Of a stretch of DNA of 39,812 nt, positions 22,089 through 28,763 are shown piece by piece. Position numbers and translations under genes: made by a program. The notes under the pieces were generated by a model that was not told the DNA's origin, made no database searches, and saw nothing but the letters and a program-made list of their open reading frames with translations. The first letter of the stretch is position 1. Every line of letters begins with the position of its first letter. This DNA comes from Mannheimia sp041807705 (GTDB taxonomy: Bacteria > Pseudomonadota > Gammaproteobacteria > Enterobacterales > Pasteurellaceae): NCBI RefSeq assembly GCF_041807705.1, contig NZ_JBGTYY010000022.1:1-39812 (forward strand), given 5' to 3'.

Positions 22089-22888
22089 TTTGTCCCTCCT
22101 CCTACATCAACAACAAGACCTTTTGAAAACCCCGTTGTGTCTTGAATATCACCATTGCCTGTTGCTGAGTGAATATTGTTTGGTCGTAATGATGATTGCC
22201 TTTCTAGATTTAGCCGATCCCACTTAGCTCGAAGAGATACAACACTTAGGATATTCCTGCCCCAAAAATGGTGTTCGGTCGCAAATTTAAACAACGAGCA
22301 AATTTCTTGATGAGTGTGTTTATCACGTTCCACCATCAGCCGAACTTCATTTGCCCAATTCGGCAAGTAAGAGGCTTTGGTCTGAGGAGCGAGTTGCTTA
22401 ACTCGTTTAAAAATCCATTCTGCTACCGCCATATCATCGTCAGAAAAACGATATTTTGATTTTTTATCCACGCCGTCCGAATTTTGTTCGGACGTATTAT
22501 GGTTAATTGACTGGTTAATAGAGTGACTGGTTATGGGTGCAGAATTTTCACTACCCCCTAGTGCAAAATTTTCACTAGGTAGTGAAATATTTTCACCCCC
22601 TAGTGCAGATTTTTCACTAGGGTCATCAAGGTGTAATTGATATAAATTCGAACTAGAACCATCTTTGTTTTTGCGTGATTTTTTGCTCACATATCCCATT
22701 TTGATTAATTCATCAATATGGCTAATGGCACTGCGTTTAGACATTTCACACTTATCTGCAATAAATTGATAACTAGGAAAGCAAACACCATCATCATTTG
22801 CGTTATCAGCGAGTTTTAACAGCACTAATTTACGGGCAGAATTTCCCACCGTACAATTCATCGCTTTAACCATTAATAACATACTCAT
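22076..22888 (-). CDS. replication initiator O-like, HTH N-terminus
   Basis: The protein has 270 residues. Residues 10-95 form a winged helix-turn-helix as in phage O proteins: NCTVGNSARKLVLLKLADNA, FIADKCEMSKRSAISHIDEL and YVSKKSRKNKDGSSSNLYQL. A low-complexity linker (residues about 95-145) is encoded by the iteron DNA. The C-terminus is helical (AVAEWIFKRVKQLAPQTKAS, NWANEVRLMVERDKHTHQEI). The initiator would bind the iterons inside its own gene as in lambda. It overlaps the Rha-type gene upstream by 4 nt and the P gene downstream. Confidence 0.85.
   Translation of the reverse strand: MSMLLMVKAMNCTVGNSARKLVLLKLADNANDDGVCFPSYQFIADKCEMSKRSAISHIDELIKMGYVSKKSRKNKDGSSSNLYQLHLDDPSEKSALGGENISLPSENFALGGSENSAPITSHSINQSINHNTSEQNSDGVDKKSKYRFSDDDMAVAEWIFKRVKQLAPQTKASYLPNWANEVRLMVERDKHTHQEICSLFKFATEHHFWGRNILSVVSLRAKWDRLNLERQSSLRPNNIHSATGNGDIQDTTGFSKGLVVDVGGGTKWEF
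22537..22617. other. phage replication origin: four iterons inside the O gene
   Basis: Four 15-bp words begin at 22537, 22561, 22582 and 22603: GTGCAGAATTTTCAC, GTGCAAAATTTTCAC, GTGAAATATTTTCAC, GTGCAGATTTTTCAC. Each is an imperfect palindrome, and they are 21-24 bp apart (two helical turns). AT-rich sequence follows on both sides. This is the arrangement of lambda ori, four iterons in O. Confidence 0.8.
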
Positions 22889-23631
22889 ACCGCCACCTTA
22901 CTGTGATAATATTTACCGTTCCAATCGGCTTTCATTGGTAATTTACCTTGTAAATAAGCCTCAAAAATCTTAACCGCACCTTTCTCAAGTAAAATTGGCT
23001 TGTAGGTAGTCATCTCAATACGCTCTACAGGATCAACCTCAATTCGCTTAAATGATTCAGTCAGGTACTTATCCCGAAATTGGCTACACACTCGCCAACA
23101 ATGCTTTTCTTTGTATAACCAGCCACGAGAACGTAAATAATCGTTAATTTTGTTGCTGTTCACGCCATTCAGCCCTTTCACAAATTGAGCGGGTGTTAAA
23201 CCAGGTTCAAAATAGGACTTCAAGGCGTTGTTCTCTGCGGTGGTTTGCTGTTTTTCTAACAATAAGACTTGGTTTTGTTCCGCCAACTCTGCCGCTACTC
23301 GTAGTGCCTCAGGGTAATTTTTAGGGATAGAGGGCTGATGTTGCTTTTCTAGCTCCTCTAAGCGATCAATGATTTTGGCTCTTAGGTCAATGCGATAGCC
23401 GGAGACTAAAATCATTGCCTCTCGTTTGGGCAGGAAAAAGCAGGGTTGAATTCTGCCGTCTTTGGTTTTGTACTGCCCCGAAAATTCGGGAGAGTTCAAA
23501 TTCAGCTCCGCCAACATCTTGCGAATATCCACCATTACGTGATCGTGGCGTTTTTCGCAAAGTTGAGCAATTTCAATGCTGCTTATCGTAATGCTTGATT
23601 TTTGTTCTGGAATGTTTAATAATTGGTTCAT
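22885..23631 (-). CDS. Rha family regulator fused to an ANT (KilAC-like) domain
   Basis: The protein has 248 residues. The N-terminal part is Rha-like (SSIEIAQLCEKRHDHVMVDI, SGQYKTKDGRIQPCFFLPKR, EAMILVSGYRIDLRAKIIDR). After a coiled coil (ALRVAAELAEQNQVLLLEKQ), the C-terminus resembles the phage antirepressor ANT/KilAC domain (LTPAQFVKGLNGVNSNKIND, LRSRGWLYKEKHCWRVCSQF). It is the second gene of the pR operon, after cro. Its position fits an early regulator of repressor activity. It is the fifth gene of the Ant/Rha type in this prophage. Confidence 0.85.
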   Translation of the reverse strand: MNQLLNIPEQKSSITISSIEIAQLCEKRHDHVMVDIRKMLAELNLNSPEFSGQYKTKDGRIQPCFFLPKREAMILVSGYRIDLRAKIIDRLEELEKQHQPSIPKNYPEALRVAAELAEQNQVLLLEKQQTTAENNALKSYFEPGLTPAQFVKGLNGVNSNKINDYLRSRGWLYKEKHCWRVCSQFRDKYLTESFKRIEVDPVERIEMTTYKPILLEKGAVKIFEAYLQGKLPMKADWNGKYYHSKVAV

Positions 23632-23653
23632 CGAAATTACCTTTCGTTGTTTA

Positions 23654-23665
23654 GTTTTAAAGAGC
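23654..23665 (-). promoter_or_regulatory. boxA-like site of the pR operon (nutR analogue)
   Basis: GCTCTTTAAAAC on the minus strand shares the core GCTCTTTA with boxA. It lies between cro and the next gene, the same place as nutR in lambda. Beside it is a CCACCG/CGGTGG hairpin. Confidence 0.5.
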
Positions 23666-23688
23666 CACCGTTCCAGCGGTGGTTTTTT
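23665..23688 (+). terminator. plus-strand terminator next to cro
   Basis: CCACCG-TTCCAG-CGGTGG-TTTTTT on the plus strand. The minus-strand side has only CTCTTT. It could stop plus-strand transcripts entering the cro/cI region, and the stem could act as a boxB-like hairpin for the other strand. Confidence 0.6.
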
Positions 23689-23875
23689 ATTTGCTTCTAT
23701 TTCTATAAAGTGAGTGTTTGACCTTTAACTTACCGGCAGTGATCTCTTGTAATCTGTACGCATTTTTCTCAGGAATAATCTCTCCCCATTGAGAAACAGC
23801 TGACACACTAATTCCTAAAGTTGCCGCCACTTTTTCTAGAGTTCCGAAATGTTCGAGTACATCATCTTTTTTCAT
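23687..23875 (-). CDS. Cro-like repressor (P22 Cro type)
   Basis: The protein has 62 residues with the helix-turn-helix LGTLEKVAATLGISVSAVSQ-like sequence (FGTLEKVAATLGISVSAVSQ, residues 10-29), then WGEIIPEKNAYRLQEITAG and a basic tail. This matches the P22/YdaS-type Cro fold. It is the first gene of the leftward early operon, 36 nt after the predicted pR start, with AAAGGA before the ATG. It stands divergent from cI with three operators between, the standard lysis-lysogeny switch. Confidence 0.85.
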   Translation of the reverse strand: MKKDDVLEHFGTLEKVAATLGISVSAVSQWGEIIPEKNAYRLQEITAGKLKVKHSLYRNRSK

Positions 23876-23902
23876 ATTTTCTTAATTCCTTTCTTGAATT
23901 TT

Positions 23903-23968
23903 ATTTAAGACTTCTTAAATATATAATTAAAGGAAACTTAAGTCAATAAATGTTAAGATAACTTAACA
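23903..23968. promoter_or_regulatory. right operator region: three operators and pR
   Basis: Three 18-bp sites of plan 7-4-7 share TTAAG-N4-CTTAA: ATTTAAGACTTCTTAAAT (23903-23920), ATTAAAGGAAACTTAAGT (23926-23943) and TGTTAAGATAACTTAACA (23951-23968), spaced 23 and 25 bp. pR on the minus strand is TTGACT (23941-23946), 17 nt, TATATT (23918-23923), and is covered by the middle site. A rightward promoter for cI must lie around 23950-23985 but is weak by eye. Confidence 0.85.
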
Positions 23969-23999
23969 GCAACTTTATTTTTACCTTTAAGGGGATACT

Positions 24000-24656
24000 A
24001 TGAATACTCAGACCTTGGGCGATAGAATTAAAAGCCGTAGAAAAGAATTAAAATTGACACAGAAAGATCTTGCTACTGCGTTAAAAGGGGTCTCACACGT
24101 TGCAGTATCTCAATGGGAAAGTAGTACGACTAAGCCAAATTCAGAGAATATTTTAGATTTATCTACAGTATTGCAATGCGATATTAGTTGGCTCTTGCGT
24201 GGTAATGGGGAATCTAATGTTCTACCTGCTAGCCTCGGTATGACTAAAGTCCCATTAATTAGCTATATTCAAGCCGGACAATGGACGGGAATTGACGATT
24301 TTCGTGAAACCTGTGGGGATTATGAATATATCCTGACTGATCTTGATGTGTCTGAAAATGCTTTTGCCCTAGAAATCAAAGGGGACTCGATGGAGCCTGA
24401 TTTTATTGAAGGAGACCGAGTAATTATTGATCCTGATGTACAACCGCACGCCGGTGAGTTTGTGGCAGCAATTAATGGCGATTATGAGGCTACTTTCAAA
24501 AAATACCGCCCGTTAGAAGACTTAGACGAATACGGAAGGCAGCATTTTGAGCTTATCGCTCTTAATCCTGATTACCATAAACTATCAACGCTAAAGCAAG
24601 AAATCCGAATTATTGGGACAATGGTAGAGCATCGTATTTATCGAAGAAAGAGATAA
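24000..24656 (+). CDS. cI: CI-like phage repressor with S24 self-cleavage domain
   Basis: The protein has 218 residues. Residues 7-65 form the HTH (LTQKDLATALKGVSHVAVSQ, WESSTTKPNSENILDLSTVL). The C-terminal half is a LexA/S24 peptidase domain, with the Ala92-Gly93 cleavage site in SYIQAGQWTG, Ser130 in KGDSMEPDF and Lys167 in YEATFKKYR. The Ser-Lys spacing (37) equals that of LexA. DNA damage would therefore release repression through RecA. AAGGGG precedes the ATG. It faces away from cro across the three operators. Confidence 0.95.
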   Translation: MNTQTLGDRIKSRRKELKLTQKDLATALKGVSHVAVSQWESSTTKPNSENILDLSTVLQCDISWLLRGNGESNVLPASLGMTKVPLISYIQAGQWTGIDDFRETCGDYEYILTDLDVSENAFALEIKGDSMEPDFIEGDRVIIDPDVQPHAGEFVAAINGDYEATFKKYRPLEDLDEYGRQHFELIALNPDYHKLSTLKQEIRIIGTMVEHRIYRRKR

Positions 24657-24728
24657 GCTAGATTTATAAAAGACTATCTATTCATTCGTTTTTGATAGTA
24701 TAATTCAGCAAAATTTGGAGACTTCACA

Positions 24729-25238
24729 ATGAAAAAAACGTTTGCTTCACTCGGATTGCTTGCTGCTTTAGGTTCTGGAGAGCTACACGCAAGCGAAGCA
24801 CTTTTTAATGTTTCACAAGAAATCCATCAAGAGGCTGGAGCAATTTTTGCTCAAAAGAAAGAGAGTGCCAAAGCTCGTTTTGAGAAACTTGTCGATTTAT
24901 CACATCAAATTCAAGAGCTGAATGACTGGGTAAGTAAAAAGAAAGGCATTACCAAAGCCGAACTCGATGTTCTGTATATTGTCAATGGAGTGTTAGATTT
25001 CACATTTCATCAATTCAAAAATAAATATGAAAAGATTATCTATGCTCTCTATACTCAAGAGTTTCGTCTATTCTCAGCTGTTCGTAATACATTTAAATCA
25101 AACCTAAAACAGTTAAATGATAGTCTTAACGGTATCAGAATTGTGGAGGTACAAGGCTTATCTCTTTCTCCAGATGAGGTGGCAACAATTAGCCAAAATG
25201 CTAAAGCCCTTGAGGAGAAAATTCTGAATGCCAGCTAA
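24729..25238 (+). CDS. helical protein of unknown family, upstream partner of a YafO-like toxin
   Basis: The protein has 169 residues and no recognised family. The N-terminus MKKTFASLGLLAALGSGELH may be a signal peptide (possible cut after LHA) or an amphipathic helix. The rest is predicted almost wholly helical (LFNVSQEIHQEAGAIFAQKK, ARFEKLVDLSHQIQELNDWV). A perfect TATAAT stands about 30 nt upstream, with TTTGGAG as ribosome-binding site. The toxin-like gene starts 11 nt before its end, so the two are coupled. The location between cI and the left operators is that of rexAB in lambda. It could be the antitoxin, but it is not YafN-like, and an exported antitoxin would be odd. Confidence 0.75.
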   Translation: MKKTFASLGLLAALGSGELHASEALFNVSQEIHQEAGAIFAQKKESAKARFEKLVDLSHQIQELNDWVSKKKGITKAELDVLYIVNGVLDFTFHQFKNKYEKIIYALYTQEFRLFSAVRNTFKSNLKQLNDSLNGIRIVEVQGLSLSPDEVATISQNAKALEEKILNAS

Positions 25239-25692
25239 GTTCTGTTTATCTAATGATATGCTTAGTTTCCCTAAGGCTGATGTGATTGCAGTAGGTCTAG
25301 CTTTATTTCACGATACAGGAGCTTATCCTAGCTTTCTAGGGCATTATGGACGTTTCGAACGAAATCCTCAAGCTGAATTAAGCAATCTACATAAAATTCA
25401 TATAGCAATTTATCAAACTGATTTTGATTTGAAAACGTGGCAAAGAAGAAATGGGTTAAATAGGACCTGTGATAATTTTGTGATTTATACACAGCACTTT
25501 TTTGAAGAGGAATGTTTTCAAATTTTAGGAATTGTAACGCCTGATGCCCACGCAACAATTGATAAATTGCTCCCTCATTTTATTGAACAAGCTGAAAAAT
25601 TTCATTCAATGAATAGCTCTCAACTTGTGAACTTAGCTTGGTTTGACTGTTCCAACTTACAGATTAAAAATCAAATTACGCTCACAAAATAA
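25228..25692 (+). CDS. YafO-family-like mRNA interferase toxin
   Basis: The protein has 154 residues. Compared from memory with E. coli YafO, it shares a run of features in order: GAYPSFLGHYGRFER, LHKIHIAI, RTCDNFVIYTQHFFEEECF, ILGIVTPDAHA and a final helix ending EQAEKF. YafO cleaves mRNA on the ribosome and is part of the YafN-YafO pair. The ATG overlaps the upstream gene by 11 nt and a strong terminator follows. The neighbour is not a YafN-type Phd/YefM antitoxin. A toxin in the immunity region would be expressed by the lysogen and might act on a superinfecting phage, as Rex does. Confidence 0.65.
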   Translation: MPAKFCLSNDMLSFPKADVIAVGLALFHDTGAYPSFLGHYGRFERNPQAELSNLHKIHIAIYQTDFDLKTWQRRNGLNRTCDNFVIYTQHFFEEECFQILGIVTPDAHATIDKLLPHFIEQAEKFHSMNSSQLVNLAWFDCSNLQIKNQITLTK

Positions 25693-25694
25693 TT

Positions 25695-25718
25695 AACCGC
25701 CTTGTGGCGGTTTTTTTA
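25695..25718 (+). terminator. terminator of the cI-side operon
   Basis: AACCGCC-TTGT-GGCGGTT-TTTTT directly after the toxin stop codon. Confidence 0.88.
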
Positions 25719-25752
25719 TCTATCCATATTAGTTTTAGATATATCTTACCGG

Positions 25753-26349
25753 CTAAAAATGCTTCCACTCTAAACCTTGTGTATCAAAGGTAAATTGCCC
25801 TTTGCCATAATTATAAAAGCTCGCTTCTACAATTAATTTTTTCGACTTTTTCAGCTTATCTACAAAAGTTTTCATTGCTTTTGCATTTTCGATGAAAAGC
25901 GTATCATTGCTGCCGCCATCTGCTCCAACCATTCGATAACTTTCCAATTTACCATCATCAAACTTCACCGTAATTTTACAACTATCAATCATACAGCCAT
26001 TAAACTGCCCATGAATACTGAAAATGACATCGTTGCCATACTTAGGGTCTTTGCGTAGCATTAAATTCAGTCCAGATGAATCATACGGAAAACCAAAATC
26101 TATTGTATTAGTCGATCTTATTCTCGCAAGATAAGTTGTAGCATTACGCAGTTCATCTTTCTCTTGCTCATATTCCCACTTAGATTTTTCAGCGGTAACT
26201 TCCTCTTTACCGGCATCTTTTTTTACAAAGATACTATCGTAACATTCCAAGCGTTTTGTACTATCCTCAATCTTAGAACAACTTTCCCCTGTTTCGTTAG
26301 CTAAAGCAAAAGCGGGTAAACAACATAAAGTCATCAGTAGTTTTTTCAT
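25753..26349 (-). CDS. secreted protein with VasI-like N-terminus, lysogeny-region passenger
   Basis: The protein has 198 residues. MKKLLMTLCCLPAFALANET is a clear signal peptide (cut after ALA). The start of the mature protein, SCSKIEDSTKRLECYDSIFV, looks like the Cys-containing opening shared by VasI-type and related periplasmic proteins (C-x2-I-x-D-x3-R-L-x-C-Y-D). The rest is beta-rich with two more Cys (NGCMIDSCKITVKF). It is convergent with the toxin gene, between cI and the left operators, and so probably expressed from the lysogen. A role at the cell surface against other phages is a guess. AGGTTATATG precedes the ATG. Confidence 0.7.
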   Translation of the reverse strand: MKKLLMTLCCLPAFALANETGESCSKIEDSTKRLECYDSIFVKKDAGKEEVTAEKSKWEYEQEKDELRNATTYLARIRSTNTIDFGFPYDSSGLNLMLRKDPKYGNDVIFSIHGQFNGCMIDSCKITVKFDDGKLESYRMVGADGGSNDTLFIENAKAMKTFVDKLKKSKKLIVEASFYNYGKGQFTFDTQGLEWKHF

Positions 26350-26480
26350 ATAACCTCCATAGAAATCCTTTCTTATTTTCTCAAAAGCGTGATTTCTGGT
26401 CTGTGATCAAGCTAGCAATCTCAATAATTATATTTCAATAGTTTAAAAAATAATCAACCAAGAAATCATAACCAATTGAA

Positions 26481-26554
26481 ATTTAAGAAATCTTAAAAAT
26501 ATTTATTAAATAAACTTAAATTTTAATTGACTTAATGTTTAAGTTTTCTTAAAC
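26481..26554. promoter_or_regulatory. left operator region: three operators and pL
   Basis: Sites of the same TTAAG-N4-CTTAA plan as at 23903-23968: ATTTAAGAAATCTTAAAA (26481-26498), TATTAAATAAACTTAAAT (26504-26521) and GTTTAAGTTTTCTTAAAC (26537-26554). pL on the plus strand is TTGACT (26527-26532), 17 nt, TAAACT (26550-26555), overlapped by the third site. The -35 and spacing are the same as for pR. Confidence 0.8.
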
Positions 26555-26583
26555 TTTGTTCATCAAAACGAGCTACGGCTCAA

Positions 26584-26595
26584 CGCTCTTTAACA
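26584..26595 (+). promoter_or_regulatory. boxA antitermination site of the pL operon (nutL analogue)
   Basis: CGCTCTTTAACA differs in one base from the rrn boxA TGCTCTTTAACA. It lies about 22 nt after the predicted pL start. The genes downstream are preceded by several terminators, so antitermination would be required. Confidence 0.75.
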
Positions 26596-26599
26596 ATTC

Positions 26600-26935
26600 G
26601 GTGCTTGTGCGGATGATATTAACAACCTCAAGCAACTGTCAATTTAAAGTTGATAGTTCGGCAAGGTTGGTTAGACCCTGACATACAAATTTGAACGACT
26701 TGCCAAAAAGAGGTGGCAAGGTTTAGGCAACACACTCGCAAGGTGTGGAGAGCTGAAAAGGCAACACTGGTATCAGTCCTAAGCAATCACGCTTATCTAA
26801 AGTTTGAGTAAGTACGGATACAAGCAGCACCCGACAGAAATGGCAAAAGCTGGACGGGCGACGGCGTGGGCAGACACGCAGTTATTCCAAAGCGTATTTA
26901 AGAAAGTATGTTCTGGAATATTTAGCTAGAGGTAA
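26600..26935 (+). other. long structured leader of the pL operon, no gene
   Basis: There is no credible ORF in about 340 nt. Several stems are visible by eye: ACTGTCAA/TTGATAGT (26635-26657), GGCAAG with CTTGCC (26660/26699), the alternative TTGCCA/TGGCAA, CACAC/GTGTG, ACTG/CAGT and GCGTG/CACGC (26864-26880). With boxA at its start it may be a cis-acting RNA of the put kind (HK022), or code a trans-acting RNA. There is no recognisable N gene in the operon. Confidence 0.55.
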
Positions 26936-26965
26936 ATTATGAAGGTAAAACAATGCTTATTAATT

Positions 26966-27289
26966 TTATTTATTATCAACGTCAACCCTATTGGTTTGTT
27001 GATCCATAGCTGGGCCTTTAATAATTTTATTAATTATCAATGCAAAGACATCCAAGCAAAGGATAAACATTTGCCAAAAAGCTGTAGCAGCGACCAAATA
27101 AAAAATATAGAGCAATGTATAAGTAGGTAGTCCTGGTAGGGCATTAGCCAGTAAATGATCTTGTATATCTATTGGTATATATAGCCAACAGATAATAAAG
27201 GACAGAAACCAAGTTGTAATACGCATAACTATGTTATCAAAGTGTTCTTTTATTATAGAAAAGATAGAGGGTATCAATACTTCCCACAT
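26966..27289 (-). CDS. SieB-like superinfection-exclusion membrane protein
   Basis: The protein has 107 residues from ATG 27289, with TCAGGAAC upstream. Two membrane segments, VMRITTWFLSFIICWLYIPI and LYIFYLVAATAFWQMFILCL, and the spacing of the Trp/Pro/Leu positions resemble the SieB family of lambda and P22, though it is shorter. It has its own promoter (27327-27355) with a perfect -10. It is transcribed against the pL operon, unlike lambda sieB. The TTG codon at 27355 that extends the frame is really part of the -35 box. Similarity to SieB is only by eye. Confidence 0.6.
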   Translation of the reverse strand: MWEVLIPSIFSIIKEHFDNIVMRITTWFLSFIICWLYIPIDIQDHLLANALPGLPTYTLLYIFYLVAATAFWQMFILCLDVFALIINKIIKGPAMDQQTNRVDVDNK

Positions 27290-27326
27290 TGTAAAGTTCC
27301 TGATTTTTAGTGATGAGAGGTCTTTA

Positions 27327-27355
27327 ATTATATTCCTGCGAGTGGTGAGAGACAA
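27327..27355 (-). promoter_or_regulatory. promoter of the SieB-like gene
   Basis: TTGTCT, 17 nt, TATAAT on the minus strand, about 35 nt before the ATG at 27289. Confidence 0.7.
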
Positions 27356-27431
27356 GCAGGGCTTGCTGTCCGTGGCAAGTATAAAATCACGGACACTGTT
27401 TACTACAATCTAGACGCAAGTCGCTCCATTT

Positions 27432-27458
27432 GCCCACCGTAAAACGTGGGCTTTTTTT
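27432..27458 (+). terminator. terminator upstream of the 27478 gene
   Basis: GCCCAC-CGTAAAAC-GTGGGC-TTTTTTT, ending 20 nt before the ATG at 27478, which follows TAAAGGACAATCCT. The pL transcript must read through it. Confidence 0.82.
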
Positions 27459-27477
27459 AACCCTAAAGGACAATCCT

Positions 27478-27663
27478 ATGAACAGAATGAAACAACTTGC
27501 CCCACTAGCCTTGCTAATTTTGCTATTAGGCATTGTCGGGCGAAAGGACTATGACGACCACGTACAACTTGAGCGTTACAAATGCGAACGCAATCAAGGC
27601 GTTTGGGTAGTTAAACATAACGGCGATCAATACTGCGGAGGCAAATATGACACAAAATATTGA
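27478..27663 (+). CDS. small membrane-anchored protein
   Basis: The protein has 61 residues from ATG 27478. The frame is open from further upstream, but that part crosses the terminator. It begins MNRMKQLAPLALLILLLGIV, one N-terminal membrane anchor, then a soluble tail with two cysteines (YKCERNQGVWVVKHNGDQYC). It overlaps the next gene by 17 nt. Proteins of this plan are common in Pasteurellaceae phages. Function unknown. Confidence 0.65.
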   Translation: MNRMKQLAPLALLILLLGIVGRKDYDDHVQLERYKCERNQGVWVVKHNGDQYCGGKYDTKY

Positions 27664-27844
27664 AACCGGTGTAGAGATTGTGGCGGTCGGTAAACAATTT
27701 GTCGCCAAGTTTTACTATGACGGCAAATTACAACATTCAACCCACCCACAATACAGCCGCCAAAACGCAATTATGTTGATTAACCGCAAAATTGAGCGGT
27801 TCAACGTTGGCAGAGATAAACCAATTAAACTTTATAAGGAATAA
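27647..27844 (+). CDS. hypothetical phage protein
   Basis: The 65-residue protein MTQNIETGVEIVAVGKQFVA continues with KFYYDGKLQHSTHPQYSRQN and ends basic (RKIERFNVGRDKPIKLYKE). No family is recognised. It overlaps the membrane-anchored protein gene by 17 nt and is followed by ssb after 2 nt, so it belongs to the recombination/replication operon. Confidence 0.65.
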   Translation: MTQNIETGVEIVAVGKQFVAKFYYDGKLQHSTHPQYSRQNAIMLINRKIERFNVGRDKPIKLYKE

Positions 27845-27846
27845 CA

Positions 27847-28305
27847 ATGGCAGGAATTAACAAAGTGATTATTGTCGGTCGTCTAGGTAACGACCCTGAA
27901 CTACGAACAATGCCAAATGGCGATTCAGTCGCCAAAATCAGTGTGGCAACTTCGACTGAATGGACGGATAAAAACTCAGGCGAGAAAAAACAGCAGACTG
28001 AATGGCATAGCATTATTGCCTTTCGGAATTTAGCCGACATTATCGGCAAATACCTCAAAAAAGGCTCTCAAGTCTATGTTGAGGGCAAACTACGCACTCG
28101 CAAATGGCAAGCCCAAGACGGCGCAGACCGCTGGATAACCGAAATCATCGCAGACCAGTTACAAATGCTAGGTAGCCCGAACGGTGGTAACAGCAACAAT
28201 AATTGGGCGACCGAACCGCCAGGCAATCCACCGCCAAGCAATCCCTATAACCAAGTAATGACGGATTCAGAATCACGAGATTTTGATGATGATATTCCGT
28301 TCTAA
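27847..28305 (+). CDS. ssb: single-stranded DNA-binding protein
   Basis: The protein has 152 residues. It shows the full OB-fold of bacterial-type SSB: INKVIIVGRLGNDPELRTMP, VAKISVATSTEWTDKNSGEK, TEWHSIIAFRNLADIIGKYL, KKGSQVYVEGKLRTRKWQAQ and RWITEIIADQLQMLG. An Asn/Pro-rich linker ends in the acidic tip DFDDDIPF, which recruits partner proteins. It coats single-stranded phage DNA during replication and recombination. AAGGAATAACA precedes the ATG. Confidence 0.95.
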   Translation: MAGINKVIIVGRLGNDPELRTMPNGDSVAKISVATSTEWTDKNSGEKKQQTEWHSIIAFRNLADIIGKYLKKGSQVYVEGKLRTRKWQAQDGADRWITEIIADQLQMLGSPNGGNSNNNWATEPPGNPPPSNPYNQVMTDSESRDFDDDIPF

Positions 28306-28341
28306 CAATTTTATTCAACCCCTAATATAGGAGAACCCAAA

Positions 28342-28701
28342 ATGGCAAAAACAAACGTACCTGAATTTTTAGATGAATTAGATTGCGGTATTTTCAAAGA
28401 CAAGCTGGCTACAGCTCTTTCAGACGTGGCGTTAGGCGTACTAACTCACGATAAGAAAGGCAAAGTTACGGTTGAATTTAGCTTAGACAAAATGGATAGC
28501 GACAGCCCATCTGTTCAAATTCAGCACAAATTGAGCTATGTCAAACCGACCAAGCGTGGTAAATCAGCGGAAGAGGATACGACCGCCACACCAATGTATG
28601 TTCATAAAGGTGGGGCATTATCTGCTACACCTGAAAAAACAGAAACGGCAGTAAAAGAAAGCCCTAGCGGTTTAAAGGCTCTATCTAAAGCAGCTGCTTA
28701 A
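28342..28701 (+). CDS. conserved phage protein next to ssb
   Basis: This 119-residue protein starts MAKTNVPEFLDELDCGIFKD and has GVLTHDKKGKVTVEFSLDKM in the middle, with a low-complexity Ala/Glu/Pro C-terminus. I do not know a named function. Proteins of this plan occur beside ssb and DUF2303 in other phages of gamma-proteobacteria, which suggests a role in DNA metabolism. TAGGAGAACCC precedes the ATG, and a terminator follows. Confidence 0.75.
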   Translation: MAKTNVPEFLDELDCGIFKDKLATALSDVALGVLTHDKKGKVTVEFSLDKMDSDSPSVQIQHKLSYVKPTKRGKSAEEDTTATPMYVHKGGALSATPEKTETAVKESPSGLKALSKAAA

Positions 28702-28709
28702 TTTTCGAT

Positions 28710-28738
28710 AGCCACGTTAATGCGTGGCTTTATTTTTT
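28710..28738 (+). terminator. terminator between the 28342 gene and DUF2303
   Basis: AGCCACG-TTAATG-CGTGGCT-TTATTTTTT, ending about 26 nt before the next ATG. Confidence 0.75.
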
Positions 28739-28763
28739 TACTCAAACAAAAAGGAACTTAAAA

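Noticed and set aside
26939..27130. 63-residue plus-strand ORF with AGAGG RBS at the end of the structured leader
   Set aside because: It overlaps the SieB-like gene on the other strand, which has a better promoter and membrane pattern. The plus ORF has no family, though translation is not excluded.
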